Below are positions 7,447 to 16,198 of a DNA stretch of 64,000 bases, in pieces. The first letter of the stretch is position 1; each line of letters begins with the position of its first letter. The DNA is from Crocinitomicaceae bacterium. Lineage in GTDB: Bacteria > Bacteroidota > Bacteroidia > Flavobacteriales_D > Crocinitomicaceae. Position numbers and translations under genes: made by a program. The DNA is taken from contig JADJEU010000004.1 of NCBI GenBank assembly GCA_016709005.1, positions 62,001 to 126,000 on the forward strand, in the 5' to 3' direction. Under the pieces are notes generated by a model. That model was not told the DNA's origin. It saw nothing but the letters and a program-made list of their open reading frames with translations, and ran no database searches.

Positions 7447-8783
7447 ATGAACACAAGTGCACTCATAAACTTTTTAAATGTACTGGAAAAAAACGGCATT
7501 CTAAATAGCTTTGCCAACCAGAAAGTTCAACAGTTTCTTGACTACAATAACAAGTCAATCGGAAAATTGTTTTTAACCCTTGCTGCTGTTATTGGAGCAC
7601 TTTTTTTATCAGCAGGTGTATTTGCAATTATCTCACACAACTGGGATGATTTTCCAAAACACCTCAGAGGCGCTTTGAGTTTTGTACCTTCATTGGTTGC
7701 ACTGTATTTCTATTACATGGCTGTTTTCAAACACGCCCACTCCCCCTCCTGGATTGAAGGATCATCCTTGTTCTTAATGCTGATGATTGGAGCTTCTATT
7801 GCCTTAGTTGCGCAAACTTATCAGATGGATGGTGACTTTAATAATTTTGTCATTGTTTGGCTGGTTTTAACTTTGCCTCTCTTTTATATTGCAAAAGCAT
7901 CTGGCATTGCAATTATTTATCTGGGATTAACATTTAAATTTTTGACACCTGATTTCGATCTGGGTTTATTTGGACCTTCTCGTTTCGAATTGAACACGAA
8001 CTACTATTATTTCTGGATTTTCTTCCTGGCTATTCTTCCTCATTTTTACGGAACATTGAATAAAAACACAAGCCGTCAGGGCTTCCGGGCAATCTATCTT
8101 GCCTGGGTAATTGGAATTGTTTTTATTCTTGCGCTGCCTTTTGCTGTAAAAGCAGGATTCTTATGGTGGGGTCTTGCTACGCTGATGATTTTTTATATTG
8201 TCGGTAAACGATATTTCCGCAACAACGTTTCTGCTCTTGGACGTCCACTTCAAACCTTAACGCTTTTTCATCTATTTTTCAATCTGCTTTATTTTTCAGA
8301 TGATTTGATCAATGATTTTGCGTTTAGAATTGACGCTATTGATACTATTGAGAGTGGACTGGTGAGCAATTGCTTTTTTTATTTTATTGGATTATTTGCA
8401 ATGATTGCTTTACAGGTGTGGCGCTAATTTTGAAAAAGAAAGAAGCTCCACTTAATCGTTACGTCATATTTACACCGTTCCTTTTTATCTTTCTATACAT
8501 GATTTATTGCTTGAAAGAATATTTATCATTCGATATGGAATGGTTAGGCTTTTTTGTTTTGAATTTTTATGTGCTTGGTTTTGGAATCAGTGCTATGATT
8601 TTGGGCAATAAATCAAACAATGTTTTCTACATGATCTACGGATTGTTTTTGGTTTGCGCCCTCTTGTGGATGCGTTATTTTGACATGGATCTGGCTTTCT
8701 GGTTTAAAGGATTGCTCTTTATGGGTGTTGGATTAATGTTCTTCCTGATTCATTATTTATCTGCAGACGAATTTGAAAGCTAG
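7447..8783 (+). pseudogene. DUF2157 multi-spanning membrane protein, frameshifted
   Basis: The best start is the ATG at 7447 (MNTSALINFLNVLEKNGILN); an earlier in-frame ATG at 7366 adds 27 unlike residues. A short cytoplasmic helix is followed by many hydrophobic segments (for example LFLTLAAVIGALFLSAGVFAIISHNWDDFP, typical of DUF2157). The frame breaks near 8410-8425 (…FAMIALQVW then LILKKKEAPLNRYV in another frame) and runs on to 8783. Repaired length is about 445 residues with around 12 membrane segments. Function is unknown. It sits one base before a GDYXXLXY protein, a pairing common in this family, so they probably act together in the inner membrane. Confidence 0.8.
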
Positions 8784-8784
8784 T

Positions 8785-9285
8785 ATGAAATCAAAAAAAA
8801 TTCTCTTCGGCATTTTTGCGCTCGTCATTTTTATCGTTCCTGCCTTCATCATTTTTGGTTCAGAGGATGTTTTGAAAAACGGTCATCTTCACAAACTGCA
8901 ATTGCGCGGTTATGATCCTTTTGATCCATTCAGGGGGAAATATCTAAGATTAAGTTATGATGATATGATTTCCTGTGATGAATCTTTGAAAGAAGGAGAT
9001 ATGGCTTACGTGACATTGGAAAAAGACAGTCTTGGATTTTCTTTTTTCTCCTATGCCTCATCAACGAAACCTGATCACGACGATTATATAGAAGCCGAAC
9101 TACTTTACGTTGGTGGAGGTATGGCTTCTATTAAAATTGATAATCTCACCAAATATTTTATCAATGAAGATAAAGCTTATGAAGCTGAACTTGTTTTAAC
9201 TGAATTCAGACAAGAAAGACCAAATGAGATTTATGTTGCAGTTCGTGTTCTGATGGTGAAGCGCGATTGGAAGATATTTTTGTAG
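8785..9285 (+). CDS. GDYXXLXY domain protein
   Basis: ATG at 8785 follows the stop of the DUF2157 gene by one base (an upstream ATG at 8773 overlaps it). One N-terminal membrane segment (ILFGIFALVIFIVPAFIIFG) precedes an outward-facing domain containing GYDPFDPFRGKYLRLSY, the G-x-Y-x-x-L-x-Y signature that names the family. Length is about 166 residues, usual for the family. The molecular function is not known. The tight linkage to DUF2157 suggests a two-protein membrane unit. Confidence 0.8.
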   Translation: MKSKKILFGIFALVIFIVPAFIIFGSEDVLKNGHLHKLQLRGYDPFDPFRGKYLRLSYDDMISCDESLKEGDMAYVTLEKDSLGFSFFSYASSTKPDHDDYIEAELLYVGGGMASIKIDNLTKYFINEDKAYEAELVLTEFRQERPNEIYVAVRVLMVKRDWKIFL

Positions 9286-9357
9286 AAGAGACACTCTTTT
9301 GGAATATCTCGAAAGTCACTAAAACCAATCCTAATCCATTATTCTTATATAATTACA

Positions 9358-9465
9358 GGACTATACTCCTCGCATTTTATATAAATTGAAGATTACATTC
9401 TGCTATTTTTATATATTTTGTTGATTATATTCCTCGTATTGCATATATTTGTAGGATTATTGAAA
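9358..9465 (+). repeat. Four phased 32-bp repeats upstream of ATPase-helicase pair
   Basis: Units start at 9358, 9390, 9422 and 9454 (the last partial). Each opens with a near-palindrome of the form GGATTATATTCC (seen as GGACTATACTCC, AGATTACATTCT, TGATTATATTCC, GGATTATTGAAA), then CTCGTATT-like sequence, then TATATTTTG-like sequence resembling the Bacteroidota -7 box. The period is exactly 32 bases, three helical turns. The array ends about 35 bases before the ATPase start, so it is likely an operator/promoter array. Confidence 0.75.
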
Positions 9466-9500
9466 GAAATAACCGCAAAAACAAGATTTCGCGATAGCTT

Positions 9501-10682
9501 ATGTTAAATATTTCAAGAGCACTTAAGGTACATATCGAAAAAGGCTGGAAAGCAAAAAAAGTGATCGTAGTAATCGGTCCGCGCCAAGTTGGAAAAACTA
9601 CGTTGATTCAAGAAATCTGTCAAAATGAAAAAGATGTATTATTTCTCAGTGCAGATGATCCGAGCGTCCGCAGCAACCTGGAAAATCAAAGTGAACAAAA
9701 TCTAAGACGACTACTCAATAATGCAAAAACAGTTTTTATTGATGAAGCTCAACGCGTGGAAAATATCGGACTCACGGCTAAAATAATTCACGATCTGATT
9801 AAAGATGTTCGCGTTATTTTGAGTGGATCTTCTGCGCTTGAAATTGCAAATAAAATCAACGAGCCGCTCACAGGCAGAAAATTGGAATTCCAGATGTTTC
9901 CCGTTTCGTGGCAAGAGTTAAATGATCATCTAGGCTATATGACATCTCAATCACAACTGAATAACAGGTTGATTTTTGGAATGTATCCTGAAGTAATTAC
10001 ACATCCAAAGACCGCTCAGAACGTGATCTCTGGTATTGCTGGTAGTTATCTTTACAAAGATCTACTCAACTTTCAGGGAATTAGAAAACCAGAATTTCTG
10101 GAAAAACTATTAATTGCATTAGCACTTCAACTTGGATCAGAAGTAAACTACAATGAGCTTTCATCGCTCTTGCGAGTAGATCGCAAAACAATCGAAAACT
10201 ATATCCACTTACTAGAGCAGGCTTTTGTAATTTTCAAACTCAATCCGCTCAGCAGAAATACGCGAAACGAATTAAATACCGGACGCAAAATTTATTTCTA
10301 CGACAACGGCGTTCGAAATTCTCTTTTAGGAGATTTTAAATCTGTTGAACTCAGATCAGACATGGGGGCTTTGTGGGAAAACTTTATGATCAGCGAACGA
10401 AAAAAACGCAACGCATACGCACAACAACAATGTCTGACTTACTTCTGGAGAACATATCAACAGCAAGAAGTAGACTATATTGAAGAAGCGAACGGCGAAT
10501 TTAAAGCCTATGAATTCAAATGGAATCCAAAATCCAAAGCAAAGTTTTCAAAAACATTTGTGTCAAATTATAATCCGATTGAAACAGGAATTGTTACACC
10601 CGAAAACTTTTTCGATTTTCTAGAAATGCCCGCAATAAAAATTAAATCAGGCTCCAAATCATCTTCAAAAAATAAAGAATGA
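9501..10682 (+). CDS. DUF4143 AAA-type ATP-binding protein
   Basis: 393 residues. Walker A GPRQVGKTT near residue 28 and Walker B VFIDEAQ near 77 are followed by sensor-like VILSGSSALEI, a winged-helix-like middle (LSSLLRVDRKTIENYIHLLEQAFVIFKL) and the C-terminal DUF4143 part (ENFMISERKK, then EVDYIEEANGEFKAYEFKW, a PD-(D/E)xK-like beta-strand arrangement). Such proteins are cytoplasmic ATPases whose role is mostly unknown; some are linked to mobile or defence functions, but nothing here proves that. The last bases overlap the next start (ATGA), so it is translationally coupled to the helicase. The phased repeat array upstream suggests tight regulation. Confidence 0.88.
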   Translation: MLNISRALKVHIEKGWKAKKVIVVIGPRQVGKTTLIQEICQNEKDVLFLSADDPSVRSNLENQSEQNLRRLLNNAKTVFIDEAQRVENIGLTAKIIHDLIKDVRVILSGSSALEIANKINEPLTGRKLEFQMFPVSWQELNDHLGYMTSQSQLNNRLIFGMYPEVITHPKTAQNVISGIAGSYLYKDLLNFQGIRKPEFLEKLLIALALQLGSEVNYNELSSLLRVDRKTIENYIHLLEQAFVIFKLNPLSRNTRNELNTGRKIYFYDNGVRNSLLGDFKSVELRSDMGALWENFMISERKKRNAYAQQQCLTYFWRTYQQQEVDYIEEANGEFKAYEFKWNPKSKAKFSKTFVSNYNPIETGIVTPENFFDFLEMPAIKIKSGSKSSSKNKE

Positions 10683-12508
10683 AATCACACTTTGAAGCGC
10701 TGAAAAAAGCCTTGCTTGCAGAACGTACTTACGAAGTTGAATCCTATCGTTCGTTAGTGAATGATAAACCCATGAAAGATCGCGTGGCTGAAGGCGTGAC
10801 AATTTATCCGCTGGATTATTATGATCAGCGCTATTCCACTTTTGATGAACTCATTCTGGATTTCAGATTCAACGCAGAGCAAAGCGGAAAACTTTTTGGA
10901 ACCAATGGAAAATGTCAGCTTTTCAATTCGCAGAACAGTGAAATTTGTGATGCGATTGTTTTAAAAATTACCGACGGAAAAATCTCAATCGTCATTCATG
11001 CAGATGAATCACCCGACTGGATTAAAGAAGGGAAAATTGGACTCAATGCGGTTTGTGATACTCGCACGTATGATATTCAACTAAAAGTTTTGGATGAGTT
11101 GGCAGATTCACAACGTGGGCTTGCTTATGATTTTTACAACAAAACATTTGAAGGGTATCCTGCAGAAAATTTTCAGGAAGATGAAAGTTTAAATGCATCC
11201 CAAAACAAAGCAGTTAAGGCCATTCTTTCAAGTGCAGCTTTGCATGTTGTGCATGGCCCTCCAGGAACAGGAAAAACAAAAACCCTTGTATCAGCAATTG
11301 TAAAATTAAAGCGCGAAGGCAAACGCATTTTAGTTGCAGCGCCAACCAATGCAGCAGCCGATCACATAACAGAACAAATTTTTAAAGCAGGTCACGATGT
11401 TTTGCGCTACGGCCATTCATTTAAAATTGATGCTAAGGTTGAAGAACTGACGCTTTATTCGCGAATTGAAAAACATCCCGATTTGCAAGTGATCGCCCGC
11501 TTGAAAAAAGATTCTGATCTGATTCGCAAAAAAGCATTCAGACATGTGCGCAATTTTGGACCGGAAGAACAGGCAGAACGCAGACAATTAAAAGCAGATC
11601 TCAAAGCGATCCAGAAAGACATTCGTGAAATTGAAAAACGTATCAGAGAATTTACGGTAGAAAAAGCAGCTATTATTTCTGGAACAATTATCGGTCTTCA
11701 AAGTGATGAACTGAACCGTCAAAAATTTGACGTGGTGATTGTAGATGAAGCAGGACAGGCGCTTGAACCAGCTATTTGGTCAATTGCACGCTCGGGTGAT
11801 AAATTAATTATGGCGGGTGATCCGTTTCAATTGCCACCCACACTATTTTCGAACAACGCACAAAAATCGGAACTTGGTGTATCACTCATTGAACGTGCCA
11901 TGGAACGCAATCATCCAACGACCTTATTGGATACACAATACCGGATGCATGATTCGATTATGCAGTTTTCTAATCACAAATTTTATCAGGATAAATTAAT
12001 TTCTGCGCCACAAGTTAAAGACCGCAAATTAGAAGACGACGACTTTTCTCCTTTTGAATTTATTGATACAGCAGGTTGCGGTAATGAAGAGAGTTTTGAT
12101 CAAAGTGGCGGTATTTTTAATTCTGGTGAAGCATCAACCTTAATAAAGCGACTCAGTGAATTTGCTGGTACATCAAAAAGTATTGGTGTGATTTCACCTT
12201 ACCGAAAACAAGTTACATTTTTACGAGAGCAGATTGAAGACTTAAGCATCACGGTTCAAACCATAGATAGTTTTCAGGGACAAGAGCGTGACATTATTCT
12301 GATCAGCCTGGTACGTTCCAATGATAATCAACAAATAGGTTTTTTGAGTGATTACCGCAGAATGAATGTTGCTATGACACGTGCTAAACTCAAATTAATC
12401 ATAATCGGTGATTCCGCCACGCTTGGCAGCGACTCATTTTATCAGGATTTATTGACATGGGTTGAAGAAAAAGGGACTTACCGGTCAGCCTACGAATTCC
12501 TTGATTAA
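10679..12508 (+). CDS. SF1B (Upf1/IGHMBP2-like) DNA/RNA helicase
   Basis: 609 residues. An N-terminal beta-rich region (1-170) leads to two RecA domains. Visible motifs: I GPPGTGKTKT (~199), Ia VAAPTNAAADH, II IVDEAGQALEP (DEAG, Upf1-like), III GDPFQLPPT, IV YRMHDSIMQFSN, V TIDSFQGQERDIILISLVRSN, and VI RRMNVAMTRAK. This is the SMUBP-2/IGHMBP2 branch of superfamily 1, 5'-to-3' helicases in characterised members. Substrate in bacteria is not established. The start overlaps the stop of the DUF4143 ATPase by 4 bases. All motifs look intact. A spacer between motifs Ia and II contains a charged coiled coil (about 280-320). Confidence 0.92.
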   Translation: MKSHFEALKKALLAERTYEVESYRSLVNDKPMKDRVAEGVTIYPLDYYDQRYSTFDELILDFRFNAEQSGKLFGTNGKCQLFNSQNSEICDAIVLKITDGKISIVIHADESPDWIKEGKIGLNAVCDTRTYDIQLKVLDELADSQRGLAYDFYNKTFEGYPAENFQEDESLNASQNKAVKAILSSAALHVVHGPPGTGKTKTLVSAIVKLKREGKRILVAAPTNAAADHITEQIFKAGHDVLRYGHSFKIDAKVEELTLYSRIEKHPDLQVIARLKKDSDLIRKKAFRHVRNFGPEEQAERRQLKADLKAIQKDIREIEKRIREFTVEKAAIISGTIIGLQSDELNRQKFDVVIVDEAGQALEPAIWSIARSGDKLIMAGDPFQLPPTLFSNNAQKSELGVSLIERAMERNHPTTLLDTQYRMHDSIMQFSNHKFYQDKLISAPQVKDRKLEDDDFSPFEFIDTAGCGNEESFDQSGGIFNSGEASTLIKRLSEFAGTSKSIGVISPYRKQVTFLREQIEDLSITVQTIDSFQGQERDIILISLVRSNDNQQIGFLSDYRRMNVAMTRAKLKLIIIGDSATLGSDSFYQDLLTWVEEKGTYRSAYEFLD

Positions 12509-12563
12509 CTAAAGAAATCAAGGTTTTATAGTCCGGTTTTCGCAAAAACTTTTAATTTTACTC

Positions 12564-13976
12564 ATGCGAAAACTGAAAAAATATCTTGCTGTTGCAGTTC
12601 TATTATTGGCTTTGCCCATTTCAGCATTTATTGCAACGAAATTTGTGCTTGAGTCAGATAAGTCAATTTACAAATTCATTCCTGAAGAAAGTGATATTGT
12701 TATTGAGATCAACACGCGTAATTTTATTTCAGAAGTTGCCTATCAGCGCATTTATCAGGAAGGTTATTTCCATGAAAAAATAGTTCGCGAAGAATATGAA
12801 GAACCTATTGCTGATTTTGGTTTAGACATCTTTTCATCCATTATCATTTTCAGAGAGCGCTGGTCAGAAAAAAGCATGTGGATGGCTTTGGTTGGCTATA
12901 CTGATCAAGGACTTTTTCAAGCCTATATAGCCGAAAATTTTCCAAGTATTAAAACATGTTTTGGCAAAGACTACGTGATGCTGCAACTTACGCCTTATGA
13001 GAATCAAGAGCAAGTTGACGAGCACATGAAAAAAATAATGAATGGTGAAGAAAAATCATTTAACGATCGGGTACATCTTTCAGAAATATTTGACCGCAGA
13101 AAAGAAATCAATTGCTACATCGCACCATCCGATAAACAAGAAGGAAATCAATTACTGAGTGGAAATTTAAGTCTCGATTTTTTAGCTGACCAAATTAAAA
13201 TTGCCGGCGAATTTACACCAGTCTCCGGATTTTCAGAAAACGCTCCGGTAGCCTATGCGCTAGACGAAGAAGCACCTTTTAGCATGAGAAGCTCATTGAA
13301 CCTGCTCAACAGCGTACACTGGTTTAGTGAAGACAATATTACAGGATTGCCGCTCTATTCGCAGATGGCCGTTGACTACCATGGCATGAATTTATTTATG
13401 GTTAACAAAGAACTGGGCTATATGCATCAGTTCAAACAGCATCCTGATTTGCAAGCACATTTTGATATTCTAGATTATCCAACATGGAAGACATTTTTTG
13501 AAGAAATGCAAGCAAGCCCAGATTTTAAAATTGATACTGTTGCACATATCTTGTCAACTAAAATGGGTACCTTCTTCAATTATCGTTTTGACGAAAAAGA
13601 ATTCGACCTCTTGCGCAATGAAGAAAATTTAAGTCCGAATGAAGACGACAAACTTTACTTTGCGATTCAAATGAAAATAATGCCAATACAGGATAACATT
13701 AAATTGGCAATTGATGAAAGAAATCCACCAACTGAAATGGAACAGCTTTTAGGAATGGAATTGGTTCAAATTATTCTTGAAGAACTAAACTTCTTGTCAA
13801 ATGTTGAAGACATTCGTTTTGAATTGAGACTAGAAGATGAAACAAAAATGATTGCTGATGGAAAAGTACAAATGCTGAACAAAGGTGGTCATTCGATTAT
13901 CGAAAGTGTTTCCTTTGGAAGTTCTGCTATCCTATTTATTGCGGAGTATCTTTCAAGCGCTGAAACAGGCTTGTAA
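12564..13976 (+). CDS. Membrane-anchored hypothetical protein
   Basis: 470 residues with one N-terminal hydrophobic segment (YLAVAVLLLALPISAFIATKFVL), then a long extracytoplasmic, acidic region without recognised motifs (EESDIVIEINTRNFISEVAY near residue 45). It could be a signal anchor or an uncleaved signal peptide. I do not recognise a family; the layout resembles surface or periplasmic proteins limited to Flavobacteriales relatives. It starts 55 bases after the helicase, so it may share its transcript. Its 3' end overlaps the 3' end of the convergent metal-receptor gene by 41 bases. Confidence 0.65.
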   Translation: MRKLKKYLAVAVLLLALPISAFIATKFVLESDKSIYKFIPEESDIVIEINTRNFISEVAYQRIYQEGYFHEKIVREEYEEPIADFGLDIFSSIIIFRERWSEKSMWMALVGYTDQGLFQAYIAENFPSIKTCFGKDYVMLQLTPYENQEQVDEHMKKIMNGEEKSFNDRVHLSEIFDRRKEINCYIAPSDKQEGNQLLSGNLSLDFLADQIKIAGEFTPVSGFSENAPVAYALDEEAPFSMRSSLNLLNSVHWFSEDNITGLPLYSQMAVDYHGMNLFMVNKELGYMHQFKQHPDLQAHFDILDYPTWKTFFEEMQASPDFKIDTVAHILSTKMGTFFNYRFDEKEFDLLRNEENLSPNEDDKLYFAIQMKIMPIQDNIKLAIDERNPPTEMEQLLGMELVQIILEELNFLSNVEDIRFELRLEDETKMIADGKVQMLNKGGHSIIESVSFGSSAILFIAEYLSSAETGL

Positions 13977-14727
13977 AATAAGCTTTCATGTGTTGCATGC
14001 GTGATCCATACCAGGAGAATAATTCACCATCAACAAATTCAATTCTTCCTTTATAATTGCCTGCAATTTTTTCTGCATGCGATTCATTAAACGGAAAAGG
14101 CTCTGAACTTAAAAATATAAAATCAGGATTCAATTCAGCAATTTTTTCTAAAGTCAATTCGGGATATCTTGCATCAACGTCTGCAATGCAATTCTTAAAT
14201 CCAATTTTTCGAATCACATCACCGATAAAAGTTTTCTCACCGGCAGCCATGAAAGGCTCAGCCCAGATTAAATACAATACTGATTTATTTTGTGAAGTAA
14301 ACGAATCAAAATCATGTTTTACGCTCTTTGCAATTTTCTTTGCTTCCAAATCTTTACCAGTCAAATCACCAATATCAGCAATCATTTGTAAGGCATCTTC
14401 CACTGCAAAAATATCGCTCATGTAAACCGGATATTTTTTTTCAAGCGCATCAATATCACCTTGCGTATTTTCTTCTTTATTTCCGATAATTAAATCTGGT
14501 TGCAGTTTTTCGATGACATCCAAATGAAGATTTTTAGTTCCGCCAATGCGTGTTTTTGTTTTGTACCATTCGTTTGGATGAATGCAAAATTTAGTGATGC
14601 CCACAACACGATCTCCTAATCCTAAATCAAAAAGTAATTCGGTTTGAGAGGGTACTAAAGAAACAATCCGCTCTGGAAATTTTTCCAGGCGGATTGTACG
14701 ATTCATTTGGTCTTTTAATTCGATCAT
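13936..14727 (-). CDS. Helical backbone metal receptor / BtuF-like periplasmic-binding fold protein
   Basis: 263 residues. PERIVSLVPSQTELLFDLGLGDRVVGITKFC and KLQPDLIIGNKEENTQGDI are typical of the TroA/BtuF-type cobalamin- or siderophore-binding fold, followed by LTLEKIAELNPDFIFLSSEPFPF. Known relatives deliver vitamin B12 or Fe(III)-siderophore to ABC importers. No signal peptide is visible, so it may be cytoplasmic or act in a modified way. The ATG follows immediately after the TAG of the cystathionine beta-synthase gene (zero spacing), which indicates an operon. The link to B12 or methionine metabolism is an inference. It overlaps the convergent gene by 41 bases. Confidence 0.8.
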   Translation of the reverse strand: MIELKDQMNRTIRLEKFPERIVSLVPSQTELLFDLGLGDRVVGITKFCIHPNEWYKTKTRIGGTKNLHLDVIEKLQPDLIIGNKEENTQGDIDALEKKYPVYMSDIFAVEDALQMIADIGDLTGKDLEAKKIAKSVKHDFDSFTSQNKSVLYLIWAEPFMAAGEKTFIGDVIRKIGFKNCIADVDARYPELTLEKIAELNPDFIFLSSEPFPFNESHAEKIAGNYKGRIEFVDGELFSWYGSRMQHMKAYFTSLFQRLKDTPQ

Positions 14728-16089
14728 CTACGCATACGCATTGATCAAGTCGTGACGTGTAACAATGTGGTGTTTTCCATTTCCTAAATCAACCAACACG
14801 GCAGGAACTTGTTTGTTTATTTTTTTGGCAATTTCATCAATCGATGCTTTTGCATTAACCACTGGTAAAGCAGGCAACATTACCTGATTTAAAGGCGTAT
14901 TAATGGTATCTGAATTTTCAATGATTTGCTGATACAAAGTGGTGTCATCTACGAAGCCTACAAACTGTCCATCTTTAGTAATTGGAACTTGTGAGATATT
15001 GAATTTTTTCATTTTGGCAACTGCATGAGAAACCAATTCTTCGGTTCCACAAGTCACTAAATCTTTTCCGGCATGTTTAGCAACAATGTCTGCAGCAGTT
15101 TTAAATCCTTCATCTAAAAATCCGCGTTCGCGCATCCAGTCATCGTTGAACATTTTACCAACGTAACGGCTTCCATGATCGTGGAATAAAACTACAACCA
15201 CATCACCTTCTTTGAATTTATCTTTTAACTGAAGTAAACCTGCAACAGCAGCACCGGCAGAGTTTCCAACAAAGATTCCTTCTTCTCTTGCAATTCTTCT
15301 GGTCATCACAGCAGCATCTTTATCTGTGACTTTTTCAAACATATCAATCACATCAAAGTTTACGTTTTTTGGAAGAATGTCTTCACCAATACCTTCTGTG
15401 ATGTATGGATAAATTTCATTCTCATCAAAAATTCCAGTCTCTTTATATTTTTTGAAAACAGATCCATAGGTATCAATGCCATAACATTTGATGTTTGGAT
15501 TTTTTTCTTTTAAGAATTTTCCAATTCCAGAAATGGTTCCACCGGTTCCTACGCCTACTACAAAATGTGTGATTTTTCCATCCGTCTGATCCCAAATTTC
15601 AGGACCAGTTTGCTCGTAATGTGCTTTTGTATTGGAGAGATTATCATATTGATTCACATACCATGAGTTTGGAGTTTCAGTGGCTAATCTGCGCGCAACT
15701 GAATAATACGAACGCGGATCAGAAGGCTCGACAGCAGTTGGACAAACGACAACCTCAGCACCTACAGCACGAAGAATGTCCATTTTTTCTTTGCTCTGTT
15801 TATCATTCAATACACAAATCAACTTATATCCTTTGATGATTGCAGCAAGTGCAAGCCCCATTCCGGTATTTCCAGAAGTACCTTCAATAATGGTTCCGCC
15901 AGGTTTAATCCAACCTGCTTTTTCTGCATCTTCTACCATCGTTAGAGCCATTCTGTCTTTCACAGAATTTCCTGGATTAGTAGTTTCAACTTTGGCCAGC
16001 ACAGTTGCTTTAATGTCTTTTGTGATTTTATTTAACCTGATCAACGGCGTATTTCCGATGGTTTCAAGAACGTTATTATAGACTTTCAT
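14728..16089 (-). CDS. cbs: Cystathionine beta-synthase with CBS pair
   Basis: 453 residues. The N-terminal PLP domain is of the cysteine synthase type: PLP-lysine Lys44 in NPGNSVKDRMA, EGTSGNTGMGLA, GVGTGGTISGIGKFL (phosphate loop) and GNSAGAAVAG. After about residue 335 there are two CBS motifs (ISQVPITKDGQFVGFVDD and VLVDLGNGKHHIVTRHDL). The length and CBS pair favour cystathionine beta-synthase over plain cysteine synthase. It would condense serine and homocysteine to cystathionine in the cytoplasm, with the CBS pair as a possible nucleotide or S-adenosylmethionine sensor. Direct operon linkage to the BtuF-like gene. Confidence 0.9.
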   Translation of the reverse strand: MKVYNNVLETIGNTPLIRLNKITKDIKATVLAKVETTNPGNSVKDRMALTMVEDAEKAGWIKPGGTIIEGTSGNTGMGLALAAIIKGYKLICVLNDKQSKEKMDILRAVGAEVVVCPTAVEPSDPRSYYSVARRLATETPNSWYVNQYDNLSNTKAHYEQTGPEIWDQTDGKITHFVVGVGTGGTISGIGKFLKEKNPNIKCYGIDTYGSVFKKYKETGIFDENEIYPYITEGIGEDILPKNVNFDVIDMFEKVTDKDAAVMTRRIAREEGIFVGNSAGAAVAGLLQLKDKFKEGDVVVVLFHDHGSRYVGKMFNDDWMRERGFLDEGFKTAADIVAKHAGKDLVTCGTEELVSHAVAKMKKFNISQVPITKDGQFVGFVDDTTLYQQIIENSDTINTPLNQVMLPALPVVNAKASIDEIAKKINKQVPAVLVDLGNGKHHIVTRHDLINAYA

Positions 16090-16142
16090 TGGATTGATTT
16101 ATGTGCTCAAATTTAATCAATAAACCAAGACTAAATTTGAGA

Positions 16143-16181
16143 TAAAAAAAAAGAGGCCCTCCCAATGGGAAGACCTCTTTG
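16143..16181 (-). terminator. Intrinsic terminator for outer-membrane protein gene
   Basis: AAAGAGG and CCTCTTT with an inner CCC/GGG part form the stem. Read on the minus strand it is followed by a T9 run. It lies 18-56 bases past the stop of the gene ending at 16199. Confidence 0.85.
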
Positions 16182-16198
16182 AATATTAATCTTACTTA

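Noticed and set aside
9358..9465. Possible CRISPR array
   Set aside because: Units are contiguous with no unique spacers between them and there are no cas genes; it is a tandem operator-like array.
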